The notes beneath the pieces were generated by a model. The model did no database searches. It had not been told where the DNA came from and saw only the letters and a list, made by a program, of their open reading frames with translations. From assembly GCF_022836495.1 (NCBI RefSeq), contig NZ_BQXM01000015.1, positions 49,541 through 113,540 of the forward strand: DNA of 64,000 bases. The letters are read 5' to 3'. Position numbers and translations under genes: made by a program. This DNA comes from Desulforhabdus sp. TSK. Lineage in GTDB: Bacteria > Desulfobacterota > Syntrophobacteria > Syntrophobacterales > Syntrophobacteraceae. Numbering within the stretch: the first letter of the stretch is position 1; every line of letters starts with the position of its first letter. Below are positions 1 through 7,646 of this stretch, in pieces.

Positions 1-1013
1 CCGGAGCCTCCCGACCCGATGGTGAATCCCGTGGCCACCATTTTGAGGACAAGAAGAGCCGTCAGTAGGGTCAATGAGAACTGCCCATAGATGGCCTGGG
101 TGATGGGAAGGTACGAATATCCGAAAATCTGCGGATAGAATACGCCCAGCACGCCCACGAACAGCCCGCCCAGGGCCGGCTTCAGGGCTCTGGGCATGCG
201 GAGTCCGTGGAAGAAGCGCTCCGTTCCCTGCATGATGCGGATGAATCCGACGGAAAAAAGCCCCGCCATCCCTCCTAGAACGGCATAAAAGAGAATTTCC
301 CAGGGGCTGTTGAGGGTGTAGGGAAGCACCGTGAGAACGTTCCCCGTCTTCATGAATGCCCGGGAGAAGGCTGTGGCCACCACCGAGGCGATGACGATGG
401 GGCTGAAGGAGTGTACATTGAATTCACCCAGCACCACCTCCAGGGCAAACAGGACTCCCGCGATGGGGGCATTGAAAATGGCGGCCAGTCCGGCGGCCGC
501 GCCGCAGGCGACGATCACGCGCAGGCGATTCCCGGAAACACGGAGGAATTGCCCCACCCCCGACGCGAGAGCCGATCCGATCTGAATGATGGGCCCCTCG
601 CTTCCTGCAGACCCTCCCGAGCCCAGGGTGATGGACGACATGATCATGCGCAGGAAGGAGTTGGTCCAGCGCATGAACCCATTCTTCAACGCTACGGCTT
701 CCATGGTGGCCGGAACCCCGTCCCGGGTGGCGTCGTTGGGAAAGAGCAAGATGAAAGGGAACAGCAGCAATGCGCCAAGAGCCGGGGTGAGGATCACCCA
801 CATTGTGCTGGAGCCAAGTCTTGAAGGGAGCACTTCCCAGAACAGGAAGGTGGCGGCCTCCAGCATCTGTTCAAAGAGGAAAGCTCCTCCCCCAACGACT
901 CCTCCCACGATGACGGCTACAATGATGAGAAAAGTTTGATCACTGACCTGCAGCCGCCGAAGAAGCGCAAGAAACTGCTTCCTGAGCCAGGTCAAATCCA
1001 ACAAATCCTTCAC
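1..1013 (-). CDS. ClC-family chloride channel/antiporter (3' end outside window)
   Basis: This is the first 337 codons of a ClC-type anion channel or H+/anion antiporter of the inner membrane; the C-terminus lies beyond base 1. Translation from the GTG at 1011-1013 gives hydrophobic segments throughout. It shows the selectivity loop GSGGSAGSEGP at about residues 131-141, with Glu139 in the place of the gating glutamate, and the FNAPIAG loop near residue 180. A second GSGGSG stretch sits at the window edge. A GGGGAG ribosome site lies just upstream of the GTG. The family conducts or exchanges Cl-, and some members move nitrate or fluoride; the substrate cannot be told here. It is the last gene of a long minus-strand run rich in anion transporters, but a 540-base gap with a palindrome separates it from them. 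Confidence 0.85.
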   Translation of the reverse strand, partial: MKDLLDLTWLRKQFLALLRRLQVSDQTFLIIVAVIVGGVVGGGAFLFEQMLEAATFLFWEVLPSRLGSSTMWVILTPALGALLLFPFILLFPNDATRDGVPATMEAVALKNGFMRWTNSFLRMIMSSITLGSGGSAGSEGPIIQIGSALASGVGQFLRVSGNRLRVIVACGAAAGLAAIFNAPIAGVLFALEVVLGEFNVHSFSPIVIASVVATAFSRAFMKTGNVLTVLPYTLNSPWEILFYAVLGGMAGLFSVGFIRIMQGTERFFHGLRMPRALKPALGGLFVGVLGVFYPQIFGYSYLPITQAIYGQFSLTLLTALLVLKMVATGFTIGSGGS

Positions 1014-1552
1014 GGCTCCCCCACAGCTTATATACTCCAAACGGATAAGATCGTGACTTATTGATGATCCTGTAGGAGCGGCTTCCAGCCGCGATGGAAA
1101 TAGCTGGCTCCATCAGAATCGCGGCTGGAAGCCGCTCCTACAAAAGTCAAGATTTTACCCGTTCGCAGTATAACTTCGATAACTTGTATTTTCCAACATG
1201 ACGCAGCTGATCCGATTCCCCCTTTAGGGGTGCAGGGGTGTGTAAGTGGTTGGAAGCAAATCCTAACCACCCCCCAATCCCCATCAGGGGGGAATCCTTC
1301 TTGTGGCATTTTCACGTTCATCCGCGAAGCCTCAGTTATCTTTAAACTTCCTTGAGATGGGTGTCACGCAGATTATGATGGAGGGGAGAATTCCCGGGCT
1401 CCCCAGACAAGGGGGAGCGCCGGGAAAATACGCTGCAAAGGGAGATTTTCCTGTGCAGGGTGAGTCCCTTTGCAGGCGGTCAATGCGGGGTGTGGAGAAA
1501 AAGTGTCACTCCAAGTGCCAGGATCCGGACGATGGCACTACATTCCCCTCCA
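1014..1552. other. Intergenic region with palindromic repeats
   Basis: No credible gene is seen in this 539-base stretch. It holds the long perfect palindrome listed separately. Near 1215-1295 there is a second, degenerate inverted pair of C/G-rich blocks: a GATTCCCCC block followed by GGGG runs, mirrored by a block of C runs ending in GGGGGGAATCC. These look like extragenic repeats or transcript-end structures rather than coding sequence. Confidence 0.5.
1071..1142. repeat. REP-like perfect palindrome, 25-base arms
   Basis: The arms at 1071-1095 and 1118-1142 are exact reverse complements (25 of 25), separated by 22 bases. The core TAGGAGCGGCTTCCAGCC resembles REP-type extragenic palindromes found scattered in many proteobacterial genomes, often mobilised by Y1 (RAYT) transposases. 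None is encoded in this window. It could also act as a transcript-end stabiliser for the receiver gene that ends at 1553. Confidence 0.75.
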
Positions 1553-1987
1553 TCAGTCGCCGCGCGTCAATGCGATCTTGTTGACCCGGGCCTGGATGAT
1601 CTTCTGCTGGTGCTGGTCCTTCTTGTTCTTGGCCTCCTGGACCTTCATCATGAGCTGATCGATGTCGCAGGGTTTCATGAGGTAGTCGAAGGCCCCCAGC
1701 TTCATCCCTTCAATGCCCGTCTCAACCGTTGCATGCCCCGTGAGCATGATAACTTCCACGAGGGGATACGTCTTTTTTATTTCCCGGAGGGTCTCAATTC
1801 CATCCATGCCGGGCATCTTGACATCCAAAATGACGACATCCACGCTCCCCTCCGACCGCAGCTTCTCCATGGCCTCATGACCGCTGTGCGCACTCAGAAT
1901 GCGCAGATTTCGCTTGCTCAGACGCTTGGTCATAGCGTCCACAAAGGGAGCTTCATCGTCGACTAGCATCACGGTGGGCTGTACCAT
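1553..1987 (-). CDS. Stand-alone response regulator receiver (copy A, last gene)
   Basis: A 144-residue CheY-like protein with one receiver domain and no output domain. The acidic pair Asp10-Asp11, phosphoacceptor Asp55 (in LDVKMPGMDG), the Thr of MLTGHAT and the Lys of LMKP are all present, so it should be phosphorylatable. A charged 25-residue C-terminal tail rich in Gln and Lys ends in ARVNKIALTRGD; a related tail occurs on the receivers at 6135 and 12650. It lies 56 bases downstream of the IT permease. Its near-twin is at 7647-8081. It likely acts by protein-protein contact in a phosphorelay; the partner is not known. Confidence 0.9.
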   Translation of the reverse strand: MVQPTVMLVDDEAPFVDAMTKRLSKRNLRILSAHSGHEAMEKLRSEGSVDVVILDVKMPGMDGIETLREIKKTYPLVEVIMLTGHATVETGIEGMKLGAFDYLMKPCDIDQLMMKVQEAKNKKDQHQQKIIQARVNKIALTRGD

Positions 1988-2043
1988 AGGTTTATTCCCC
2001 TTTTTCTATATTTGTATGACTGATGAGACACGGGTCCCCTCTA

Positions 2044-3780
2044 TTAGACTTCCACCACCAGGAGCCAGAAAGTACAGAGGACGATGGTGATGAGGGTGGG
2101 AATTGCCGCTATCTGGATGTATTTCATGAAGGAGATGTGATAGCCGGCCCGTTCGGCCATGCCCACCGTCACCACATTGGCGCTCGCCCCGATCATGGTC
2201 CCGTTGCCTCCGAGGCACGCTCCGAGAGCCAGTGCCCACCAGAGAATTCCCTGCTCGGCTCCCGGAATCACCGTGGTCAGATAGGCTACGATGGGAAGCA
2301 TGGTGGCGGTGAAGGGGATGTTGTCCACAAGGGCCGAGGCGATGGCGGAAACCCACAGGATCATGAGAATGGCCAGCACGAGAGACCCCTGGGACATGTC
2401 CTTCACCCATTCGGCGATGACCTGGATGAGGCCGGACTCTTCAGCCCCGGCCACCACCATGAAGAGCATGATGAAGAAAATGAGGGTCGGCCATTCGATT
2501 TCATGCTCGATCATTTCCACGATGTCCACCCGGCTGATGGCCATGAGGACGGCAGCCCCCACCATGGCGGCGATGCTGGGTTCCATGTGGAGGGCACCGT
2601 GGGCTATGAAAAGGGCGATGACAATCGCCATGGTGATACTGCCCTGGATGAGGAGCGTCTTGTTGGTGATCTTGTATTCTTCTTTCAACTGCTCGATCAT
2701 CTTTTGGACATCCCCCACCTGAGCTTTCAAATAATCCTTTTTGTACAGGAAGATGAAGTAAACCAGGGTGAAGACCAGTCCTATGGCACACACGACGGAC
2801 AGATTCTGCACAAAGTCCATGAAGGAGAGCTTGGCGTAGGAACCGATCATGATATTGGGCGGATCGCCGATGAGGGTCGCCGTTCCCCCCACGTTGGAAG
2901 CAAACACTTCCGGCATGAGGAAGGCGATGGGATCAATCTTGAGGGTCAGTGCGATTTCGATGGTCACGGGGATGATGAGCAGCATGGTGGTGACATTGTC
3001 GAGGAACGCGGATGACACGGCCGTGATGACCATCAAAATGGAGGCAAGAGCATACACATTCCCCCTGGCCATCTGGTAAGCCTTGTAGGCCGTCCATTGA
3101 AACACTCCGGTTTTCTTGAGGATTCCCACGATCATCATCATGGCCATGAGGAGAAAAATGACATTCATGTCGATGGCATGCATGGCATCTTCAAAGGTGA
3201 GGATGACATAATCCGAATTGAACGTCCCCACGAGGTAGGTGATGAAGAGCAGCATGGAAGCCCCCAGGAAAGCCGCCAGCGTCCGGTGCATGAGCTCGAA
3301 GGCGATGAGGGCGTAAACTGCGAGCAATACCAGGGTGGCAATCCAGAAGGCCGGAGTGATGGACCGCTGGAGGGTAAAACCGTGGTGAGCCAGGTAGCTG
3401 ACATTGCCGGCCTCATCGGTTTTTTCCTTCAAAATATTCGTCAGGGCAACGCGCTCCGTCGTCTTGAATGACGGCTTTCCCGCTTCGATCTCGATCCTGG
3501 CTCCGGGAAGGGTGCCCGACGGCAGGGAGAGCTCCGCTTCGTAGCGGCCGGCCTTGGAGGTGCTGACCTCCTCTTCCAGCTCGACTTTGGAGCCATTGAC
3601 GTAAAAATTTACGGTGACCTCTTTGATGGGCTTGCCCTGAGAGTTGAGAATGGTGCCCGCCACGATGAGGCTGTCATGAGGGCCTGGGACCGGCCGGCCT
3701 TCTTCGGCAGCAATGGCAGGAGCCGCAAAGAGCATGAAGCACAGGAGAAAATAATAGCAGCGATGGAATCGTTTCATCAA
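2044..3780 (-). CDS. IT-superfamily (ArsB/NhaD-like) permease with secreted N-terminal domain (copy A)
   Basis: A 578-residue inner-membrane transporter. Residues 1-24 form a cleavable signal peptide ending near AIAA. Residues about 35-110 look like a beta-sandwich of the carboxypeptidase-regulatory/Ig type (VAGTILNSQGKP start), placed in the periplasm. From about 137 on there are some 10-12 membrane segments. The motif TLIGDPPNIMIG and a second related loop, GNGTMIGASANV, are typical of the ArsB/NhaD/CitM ion-transporter superfamily. Family members move Na+/H+, arsenite, citrate or sulfate-like anions, and the substrate cannot be assigned. The extra periplasmic domain is unusual and is kept in copy B (8575-10308). 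Confidence 0.85.
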   Translation of the reverse strand: MMKRFHRCYYFLLCFMLFAAPAIAAEEGRPVPGPHDSLIVAGTILNSQGKPIKEVTVNFYVNGSKVELEEEVSTSKAGRYEAELSLPSGTLPGARIEIEAGKPSFKTTERVALTNILKEKTDEAGNVSYLAHHGFTLQRSITPAFWIATLVLLAVYALIAFELMHRTLAAFLGASMLLFITYLVGTFNSDYVILTFEDAMHAIDMNVIFLLMAMMMIVGILKKTGVFQWTAYKAYQMARGNVYALASILMVITAVSSAFLDNVTTMLLIIPVTIEIALTLKIDPIAFLMPEVFASNVGGTATLIGDPPNIMIGSYAKLSFMDFVQNLSVVCAIGLVFTLVYFIFLYKKDYLKAQVGDVQKMIEQLKEEYKITNKTLLIQGSITMAIVIALFIAHGALHMEPSIAAMVGAAVLMAISRVDIVEMIEHEIEWPTLIFFIMLFMVVAGAEESGLIQVIAEWVKDMSQGSLVLAILMILWVSAIASALVDNIPFTATMLPIVAYLTTVIPGAEQGILWWALALGACLGGNGTMIGASANVVTVGMAERAGYHISFMKYIQIAAIPTLITIVLCTFWLLVVEV

Positions 3781-3953
3781 AAGTTTCCTTTCTTCAAGGG
3801 TTGAAGATCCTGGAAGGCTTTCTCCGGCTCCGACGTTGTTGACTCAAGGTCGCCCCGCTGAAAACCGGGGGCCGGAAAGCCTTTATTTTCCTGGATTCCG
3901 GCTTTTGCCAGGATGACGAAAGTTGGTTCAGGCAGCAGCATTGTCCTCCGGGT

Positions 3954-5432
3954 CTACCCGGCCACCGTAACGGGCATTCCCATCACAGGCCAGATGACGA
4001 GAGCTGCCAAAGCGACAACTACCATGAGCATGAGGCTTGCCGGGAGTCCGTACATGAAGAATTCGCCGCTCGTGAATTGCTTGGAATCGTACGCGATGGC
4101 ATTGGGCGCCGCTCCCACCAGGAGCAGGAAGGGCATGCCCGCCGTCACGAGGGAGGCGTACAAAATGACTTCCGGAGCCACGCCCAGGTAGGGGGCAATC
4201 ACGAGGGCCACGGGAAGGGAAATGGCGATGGCCGCCACGTTCATGATGAAGTTGGTCATGATCATGACGAAAAAGGCGATGCCCATGACAAAAACGAACC
4301 AGTTGGCCTTCTTGAAAAGCACCAGCCAGTTGACGGCCAGCCACTTGGCCGCTTCCGTCTGCCAGAGGCAGAAGCCGATGCTCATGGCACCGCTGAAAAG
4401 CAGGATGATGTTCCAGGGAATGGCTTCCAGATCCTCGATTTCGAGTATCCCCACAATGAAAAAGAGAATGGTGGAAATGAGTAGGATGGCTGACTTGTTG
4501 AGTGGCTTCAAGGCCGGGACGAAAGATTGCAGGGACATGATGAGGATGACCCCGAAAATGATGACAGCGGCCAGAATCTCTCTTCGGCTGACGGAACCAA
4601 GATCCGTGTAGAGCTCCTTGGCACGGGCCCTCAAGCCCGGAATGGTTTTCTTTTCCGGCTTCAGAAAAACCATGAAAAATCCCCAGAGCAGAAACACCAT
4701 GGTCCACCCGATAGGAGCCATGTAGTAGGTGAGGTTGAAGAAGCTGACTTCCTTGCCCGTAATTCCCGAAAAGAAGCTGACAGCGACAGCGCCGCGGGCG
4801 GCGCCGAGAAGGGTGATGATGCTGCCGGCCCCTGCCACGTAGGCCATGCCGATGAAGAGGGCCTTGCCGAAATTGGATGGCTTGTCATCCTCCCCGTAGA
4901 GGGCGTAGATCACCAGAAACAGGGGATAGACCGTTGCCGCCACGGCGGTGTGCGCCATGATGTGCGTGAGAGCCGCCGTCACCACGAAGGCCCCCAGCAG
5001 GATCATGCTGGTCTTTTCCCCCACGATGATGAGCATCTTGTACGCCAGGCGCTTGGTGAGCCCCGTCTTGGTGAAGACCATGCCGATGACGATAGAGCCG
5101 AAGATGAAGAGGACCGAAGGGTCCATGAAATCCCGAAATGCGTCCTCGGGCTTGCGGATCATGAAAAGGACCTGGAGCACACCGATGGCGAGGCTCGTCA
5201 CCCCGATGGGCAGGACCTCAAACACCCACCAGGTGCCCGCCAGCAGAAAAACCGCCAATGCTCCCTTCCCCTGTTTGGACAACACAAAATGCTTGCCCAT
5301 GGGATCGACGGCATCCGGCCAGGGGGGGGAATAATAGACGACAAAGAACAGAATGAGACCCGCCAACAGGCAGATGATGCGGGTCCAGTTGATGTTGCTC
5401 GCTTCACGTGTCGCACCCACCTCAGCACTCAT
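3954..5432 (-). CDS. SLC13/DASS-type anion:sodium symporter (copy A)
   Basis: A 492-residue polytopic protein with about 11-12 membrane helices over its whole length and no extra domains. The fold signature is a DASS-like repeat: a hairpin and helix region around HIMAHTAVAATV (first half) and TNFIMNVAAIAISLP (second half). The latter resembles the conserved N-x-A loops that bind Na+ and substrate in SLC13 proteins. The family carries dicarboxylates, sulfate or phosphate; in a sulfate reducer, sulfate is the likeliest substrate, but that is inference. It is followed after about 170 bases by the IT permease. Residues about 85-200 are identical to copy B at the DNA level. Confidence 0.87.
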   Translation of the reverse strand: MSAEVGATREASNINWTRIICLLAGLILFFVVYYSPPWPDAVDPMGKHFVLSKQGKGALAVFLLAGTWWVFEVLPIGVTSLAIGVLQVLFMIRKPEDAFRDFMDPSVLFIFGSIVIGMVFTKTGLTKRLAYKMLIIVGEKTSMILLGAFVVTAALTHIMAHTAVAATVYPLFLVIYALYGEDDKPSNFGKALFIGMAYVAGAGSIITLLGAARGAVAVSFFSGITGKEVSFFNLTYYMAPIGWTMVFLLWGFFMVFLKPEKKTIPGLRARAKELYTDLGSVSRREILAAVIIFGVILIMSLQSFVPALKPLNKSAILLISTILFFIVGILEIEDLEAIPWNIILLFSGAMSIGFCLWQTEAAKWLAVNWLVLFKKANWFVFVMGIAFFVMIMTNFIMNVAAIAISLPVALVIAPYLGVAPEVILYASLVTAGMPFLLLVGAAPNAIAYDSKQFTSGEFFMYGLPASLMLMVVVALAALVIWPVMGMPVTVAG

Positions 5433-5515
5433 ACAAACTCCTTATGCTCCGCATCCTTCAGTGCGGTTCGTCGTTTCAAATACGTCACAGCGGGTTGATT
5501 TCCGAGATCAAGGCT

Positions 5516-6070
5516 CTAAAGCGCACAGGCTTTCATGGCGTTGCACACTTCCTCGAAGACGTCGCTCAACCGCAGGATCCCCACGATGGCCTCCCCGCGG
5601 GTCACCAGGAGCGACTGGTGCTGCCCCATGATGAGCTGGTGGATGGCCGTATTGAGGGTGGCATCCTCCGCCACGAATTCCCCCTTGCCGGGGGTATTCA
5701 TGATGTCCTTCACCTTTTTATGCGCCGCCTTCCTGCAAATGTCCTGGAGGGGCTTTTCCCAGAGCCCGTAGTTGCGCAGCATGGAGGTCACGAATTCCCG
5801 GCTGAACCCAAACCGGGAAATGGCCTTCATGTCCCCGATATCTTCGTACTTGGGTTCGAGGCTTCGCAGAACATCGATCTGGCTGAGCTTGCCGACAATC
5901 TGCTTTTGGGCGTTGTAGACGAGAATGGCCCGGTGCTTCTGGCGTTTGGGATCGAGGCTCTTCTGGGCCTCTTCCAGGGCCACCACGGCCTCGTACAGCG
6001 TGGCCTCCTCCGAGACCGTGGCATAATCCTCCAGGGGAACCATCAATTGCTTGACCAGAATGGACTTCAT
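5516..6070 (-). CDS. CBS-domain pair protein (copy A)
   Basis: A soluble protein of 184 residues with two CBS motifs: residues about 1-70 (LMVPLEDYATVSEEATL start, GKLSQIDVLRSL end) and 119-180 (VKDIMNTPGKG start, VGILRLSDVFEEV end). A helical linker joins them. CBS pairs (Bateman modules) bind adenine nucleotides and often gate transporters or channels. The gene sits immediately upstream of the SLC13-type transporter gene, so allosteric control of that transporter is a fair guess. The copy B twin is at 12031-12585; 182 bases in the middle of the two genes are identical. Confidence 0.88.
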   Translation of the reverse strand: MKSILVKQLMVPLEDYATVSEEATLYEAVVALEEAQKSLDPKRQKHRAILVYNAQKQIVGKLSQIDVLRSLEPKYEDIGDMKAISRFGFSREFVTSMLRNYGLWEKPLQDICRKAAHKKVKDIMNTPGKGEFVAEDATLNTAIHQLIMGQHQSLLVTRGEAIVGILRLSDVFEEVCNAMKACAL

Positions 6071-6134
6071 AAAAACACTCCTTGAACAGAATATGGAAAA
6101 GCAGTCAGGGCGCTGGAGCGGGGGCTCTTGCCCA

Positions 6135-6566
6135 TCAACCCCACCCTTTCGTCGACAGGATGCGGTCGATCTCGGCCTTGCGAATCCGTTCTTCCTGCTC
6201 CGCCTTCCGCTTGTAGGCCGTGACGATCTTTCCCACCAGGTCCTTGGTTTCCGTCGGCTTCATGAGGTAATCGAAGGCGCCGATCTTCATGCCCTCCACG
6301 GCGGATTCCACCGTCGCGTTGCCCGTCAGCATAATGACTTCCAGGATCGGCTTGATTCTCTTGATTTCCACCAGCGTCTCGATGCCGTCCCTGCCGGGCA
6401 TGAGCACATCCAGAACCACCACATCCAAAGGTTTTGACTTGACGGCCTCCAGGGCCTCATCCCCGCTGTAGGCGATGGTGACGTCGAAATCCCGCGTTTC
6501 GAGACGCTCCGCCAGCACGTCCACAAATTGTTTTTCATCATCCACCAAAAGCACCCTGATCTTCAT
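6135..6566 (-). CDS. Stand-alone response regulator receiver (copy A)
   Basis: A 143-residue receiver-only protein. Asp9-Asp10, phosphoacceptor Asp53 (VLDVLMPGRDG), Thr in IMLTGNAT and Lys in LMKPTET are intact. The C-terminal tail KAEIDRILSTKGWG echoes the tail of the receiver at 1553 (ARVNKIALTRGD). It lies between the pseudo-receiver (60 bases upstream) and the CBS gene (64 bases downstream) in one apparent operon. The copy B counterpart at 12650-13081 differs at only a handful of residues. No DNA-binding or enzymatic output is present, so the output must be by partner binding. Confidence 0.92.
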   Translation of the reverse strand: MKIRVLLVDDEKQFVDVLAERLETRDFDVTIAYSGDEALEAVKSKPLDVVVLDVLMPGRDGIETLVEIKRIKPILEVIMLTGNATVESAVEGMKIGAFDYLMKPTETKDLVGKIVTAYKRKAEQEERIRKAEIDRILSTKGWG

Positions 6567-6626
6567 TGTCTTCGCTCCTTCATCTTCACCCCTTCCCTCT
6601 TTTTCAGTTGGATCACCTGCCCCTTA

Positions 6627-7088
6627 TTATGAACGTACGCGCATACGCGGCTTTCCCTCTCTTTTTTTCTGCAGTCTCTTCCTATAAGCCTCTCCCAAAC
6701 GCCCCAACAGGGTTTCCATGTCGAAGGGCACGAGCAGTTCATCGAAAGCCCCCGCCTTCATACCTTCGATGGAAAGGGAGAGGGAATGCTCCTCGGAAGG
6801 AGTCAGGAGCATGACTTCGGTGAGAGGACGAATGCGTTTGATTTCACGGAGCAGAACCATGCCGCGTTTTTTGAGTTTCCCCAGCCCCAGCAGGACGACA
6901 TCCACATCGATGCGCTGAATGATCAGCTTCGCCTCGTTCTCGCCACCAGCCTCATGGATCTGATGGCCTTCCAGTCTCAAACGCTGAGAGATGTTGCGGC
7001 GAAACACTTCGTCCGCTTCGACAATGAGAATCTTGACTTGTACCGCTTCCAGCAAGCCGAAGCCCCCTGCATCCTGAAAAATCAACAT
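6627..7088 (-). CDS. Pseudo-receiver lacking phosphoacceptor Asp and conserved Lys (copy A, first gene)
   Basis: A 153-residue CheY-fold protein. The expected phosphoacceptor position is Gly68 (VVLLGLG), the acidic pair is Glu24-Ala25, and the invariant Lys is Val120 (LLVPFDME); only the Thr (LLTPSE) remains. Phosphorylation in the usual way is therefore not expected. The same losses are found in copy B (13733-14242), so they predate the duplication and have been kept. The ATG at 7086-7088 is chosen because AGGGATAAG precedes it; an in-frame extension to 7190 would run through the leader terminator. It is the first gene of cassette A. Constitutive or ligand-driven signalling, or an antitermination-type role, are possible and unproven. 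Confidence 0.85.
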   Translation of the reverse strand: MLIFQDAGGFGLLEAVQVKILIVEADEVFRRNISQRLRLEGHQIHEAGGENEAKLIIQRIDVDVVLLGLGKLKKRGMVLLREIKRIRPLTEVMLLTPSEEHSLSLSIEGMKAGAFDELLVPFDMETLLGRLGEAYRKRLQKKREGKPRMRVRS

Positions 7089-7438
7089 CTTATCCCTGTC
7101 TATCGGGCATAAAAAAAGGGCCGCTCCCCACACGTACGTGAGAACAGCAGCCCTCATACAAAAGGCCGCTATCCGCACCTGTGGCGGCAATAGCGGCCCG
7201 ACTATCAGATTGGTACCCTTCGGAAGAATCCTGCTCGGTGCTTCCGAACCCTGTAACCTATTTAAAATTTGGCTGAGCCGGCATCAAGGAACGCCAAACG
7301 CCGGCAGCAATGCTCCATTCCTTCGTTTCTTATGGGTCATACCGGACTGTCTTAAAGGGACCGGCAACCTGCTGATACCGAGTACAGGTCCACACCCTCT
7401 CCACAAAGCCCCTCACCGTGCCATTTTCCTTCACCTCC
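7089..7438 (-). promoter_or_regulatory. Structured 5' leader of cassette A; candidate attenuator or riboswitch
   Basis: Between the predicted start of transcription (about 7438) and the first gene lie several hairpins, read on the minus strand. One has arms 7300-7305/7277-7282. One has 8-base arms at 7248-7241/7226-7219 with an outer GGT/ACC extension. One has 9-base arms at 7198-7190/7172-7164, followed by TTTT. The last is a terminator-like stem, 7154-7146/7125-7117, followed by seven T at 7117-7111. The 5' arm of the third hairpin (GGGCCGCT) can instead pair over 8 bases with the 3' arm of the terminator (AGCGGCCC), which would open the terminator. No known riboswitch class was recognised. 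Confidence 0.6.
7111..7154 (-). terminator. Intrinsic terminator in the leader of cassette A
   Basis: On the minus strand AGGGCTGCT (7154-7146) pairs with AGCGGCCCT (7125-7117) over nine positions, including one G-U pair, and is followed by T7. It ends about 22 bases before the start codon of the pseudo-receiver, so transcripts of the cassette must read through it. Confidence 0.65.
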
Positions 7439-7449
7439 TCGCTTAGATA

Positions 7450-7464
7450 GCAAAGAGTGTTCCA
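7450..7464 (-). promoter_or_regulatory. Sigma-54 (-24/-12) promoter of cassette A
   Basis: The minus strand reads TGGAAC (7464-7459), five bases, then TTGC (7453-7450) and T: one mismatch to the TGGCAC-N5-TTGC consensus with exact spacing. The predicted start is near 7438. An AT-rich motif CAATATAAAACAT (plus strand, 7532-7544), about 70 bases upstream, matches 12 of 13 bases of CAATATGAAACAT found upstream of cassette B, and is a candidate activator site. Confidence 0.7.
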
Positions 7465-7646
7465 TTTTTCACCTAACAGTGATTCCAAACACTTAGCATA
7501 AGGAAAGTGGCGTACGAAACAGAGTTCGAAACAATATAAAACATTTTAGTACATTTAGTCAGCTTAAAACGATACATAATGCAACATTCTCAATGAGTGT
7601 AATGAGTGATCCACCGGCTTTGCGGAGGAAATGGAGCTCTTTTCCA

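Noticed and set aside
2023..3015. Long plus-strand reading frame (about 330 codons) opposite the IT permease
   Set aside because: His/Asp/Gly-rich composition typical of the antisense of a GC-rich membrane protein gene; similar frames occur opposite the duplicate. The permease on the minus strand is clearly real.
7089..7190. 34-residue N-terminal extension of the pseudo-receiver
   Set aside because: It runs through the leader hairpin and T7 tract, is unlike copy B, and a well-placed ribosome site precedes the ATG at 7088.
7408..7423. TGGCACGGTGAGGGGC on the minus strand as the cassette A promoter
   Set aside because: The GC lies one base too far and the TTGC element is absent; TGGAAC-N5-TTGCT at 7464-7450 is a much better match.
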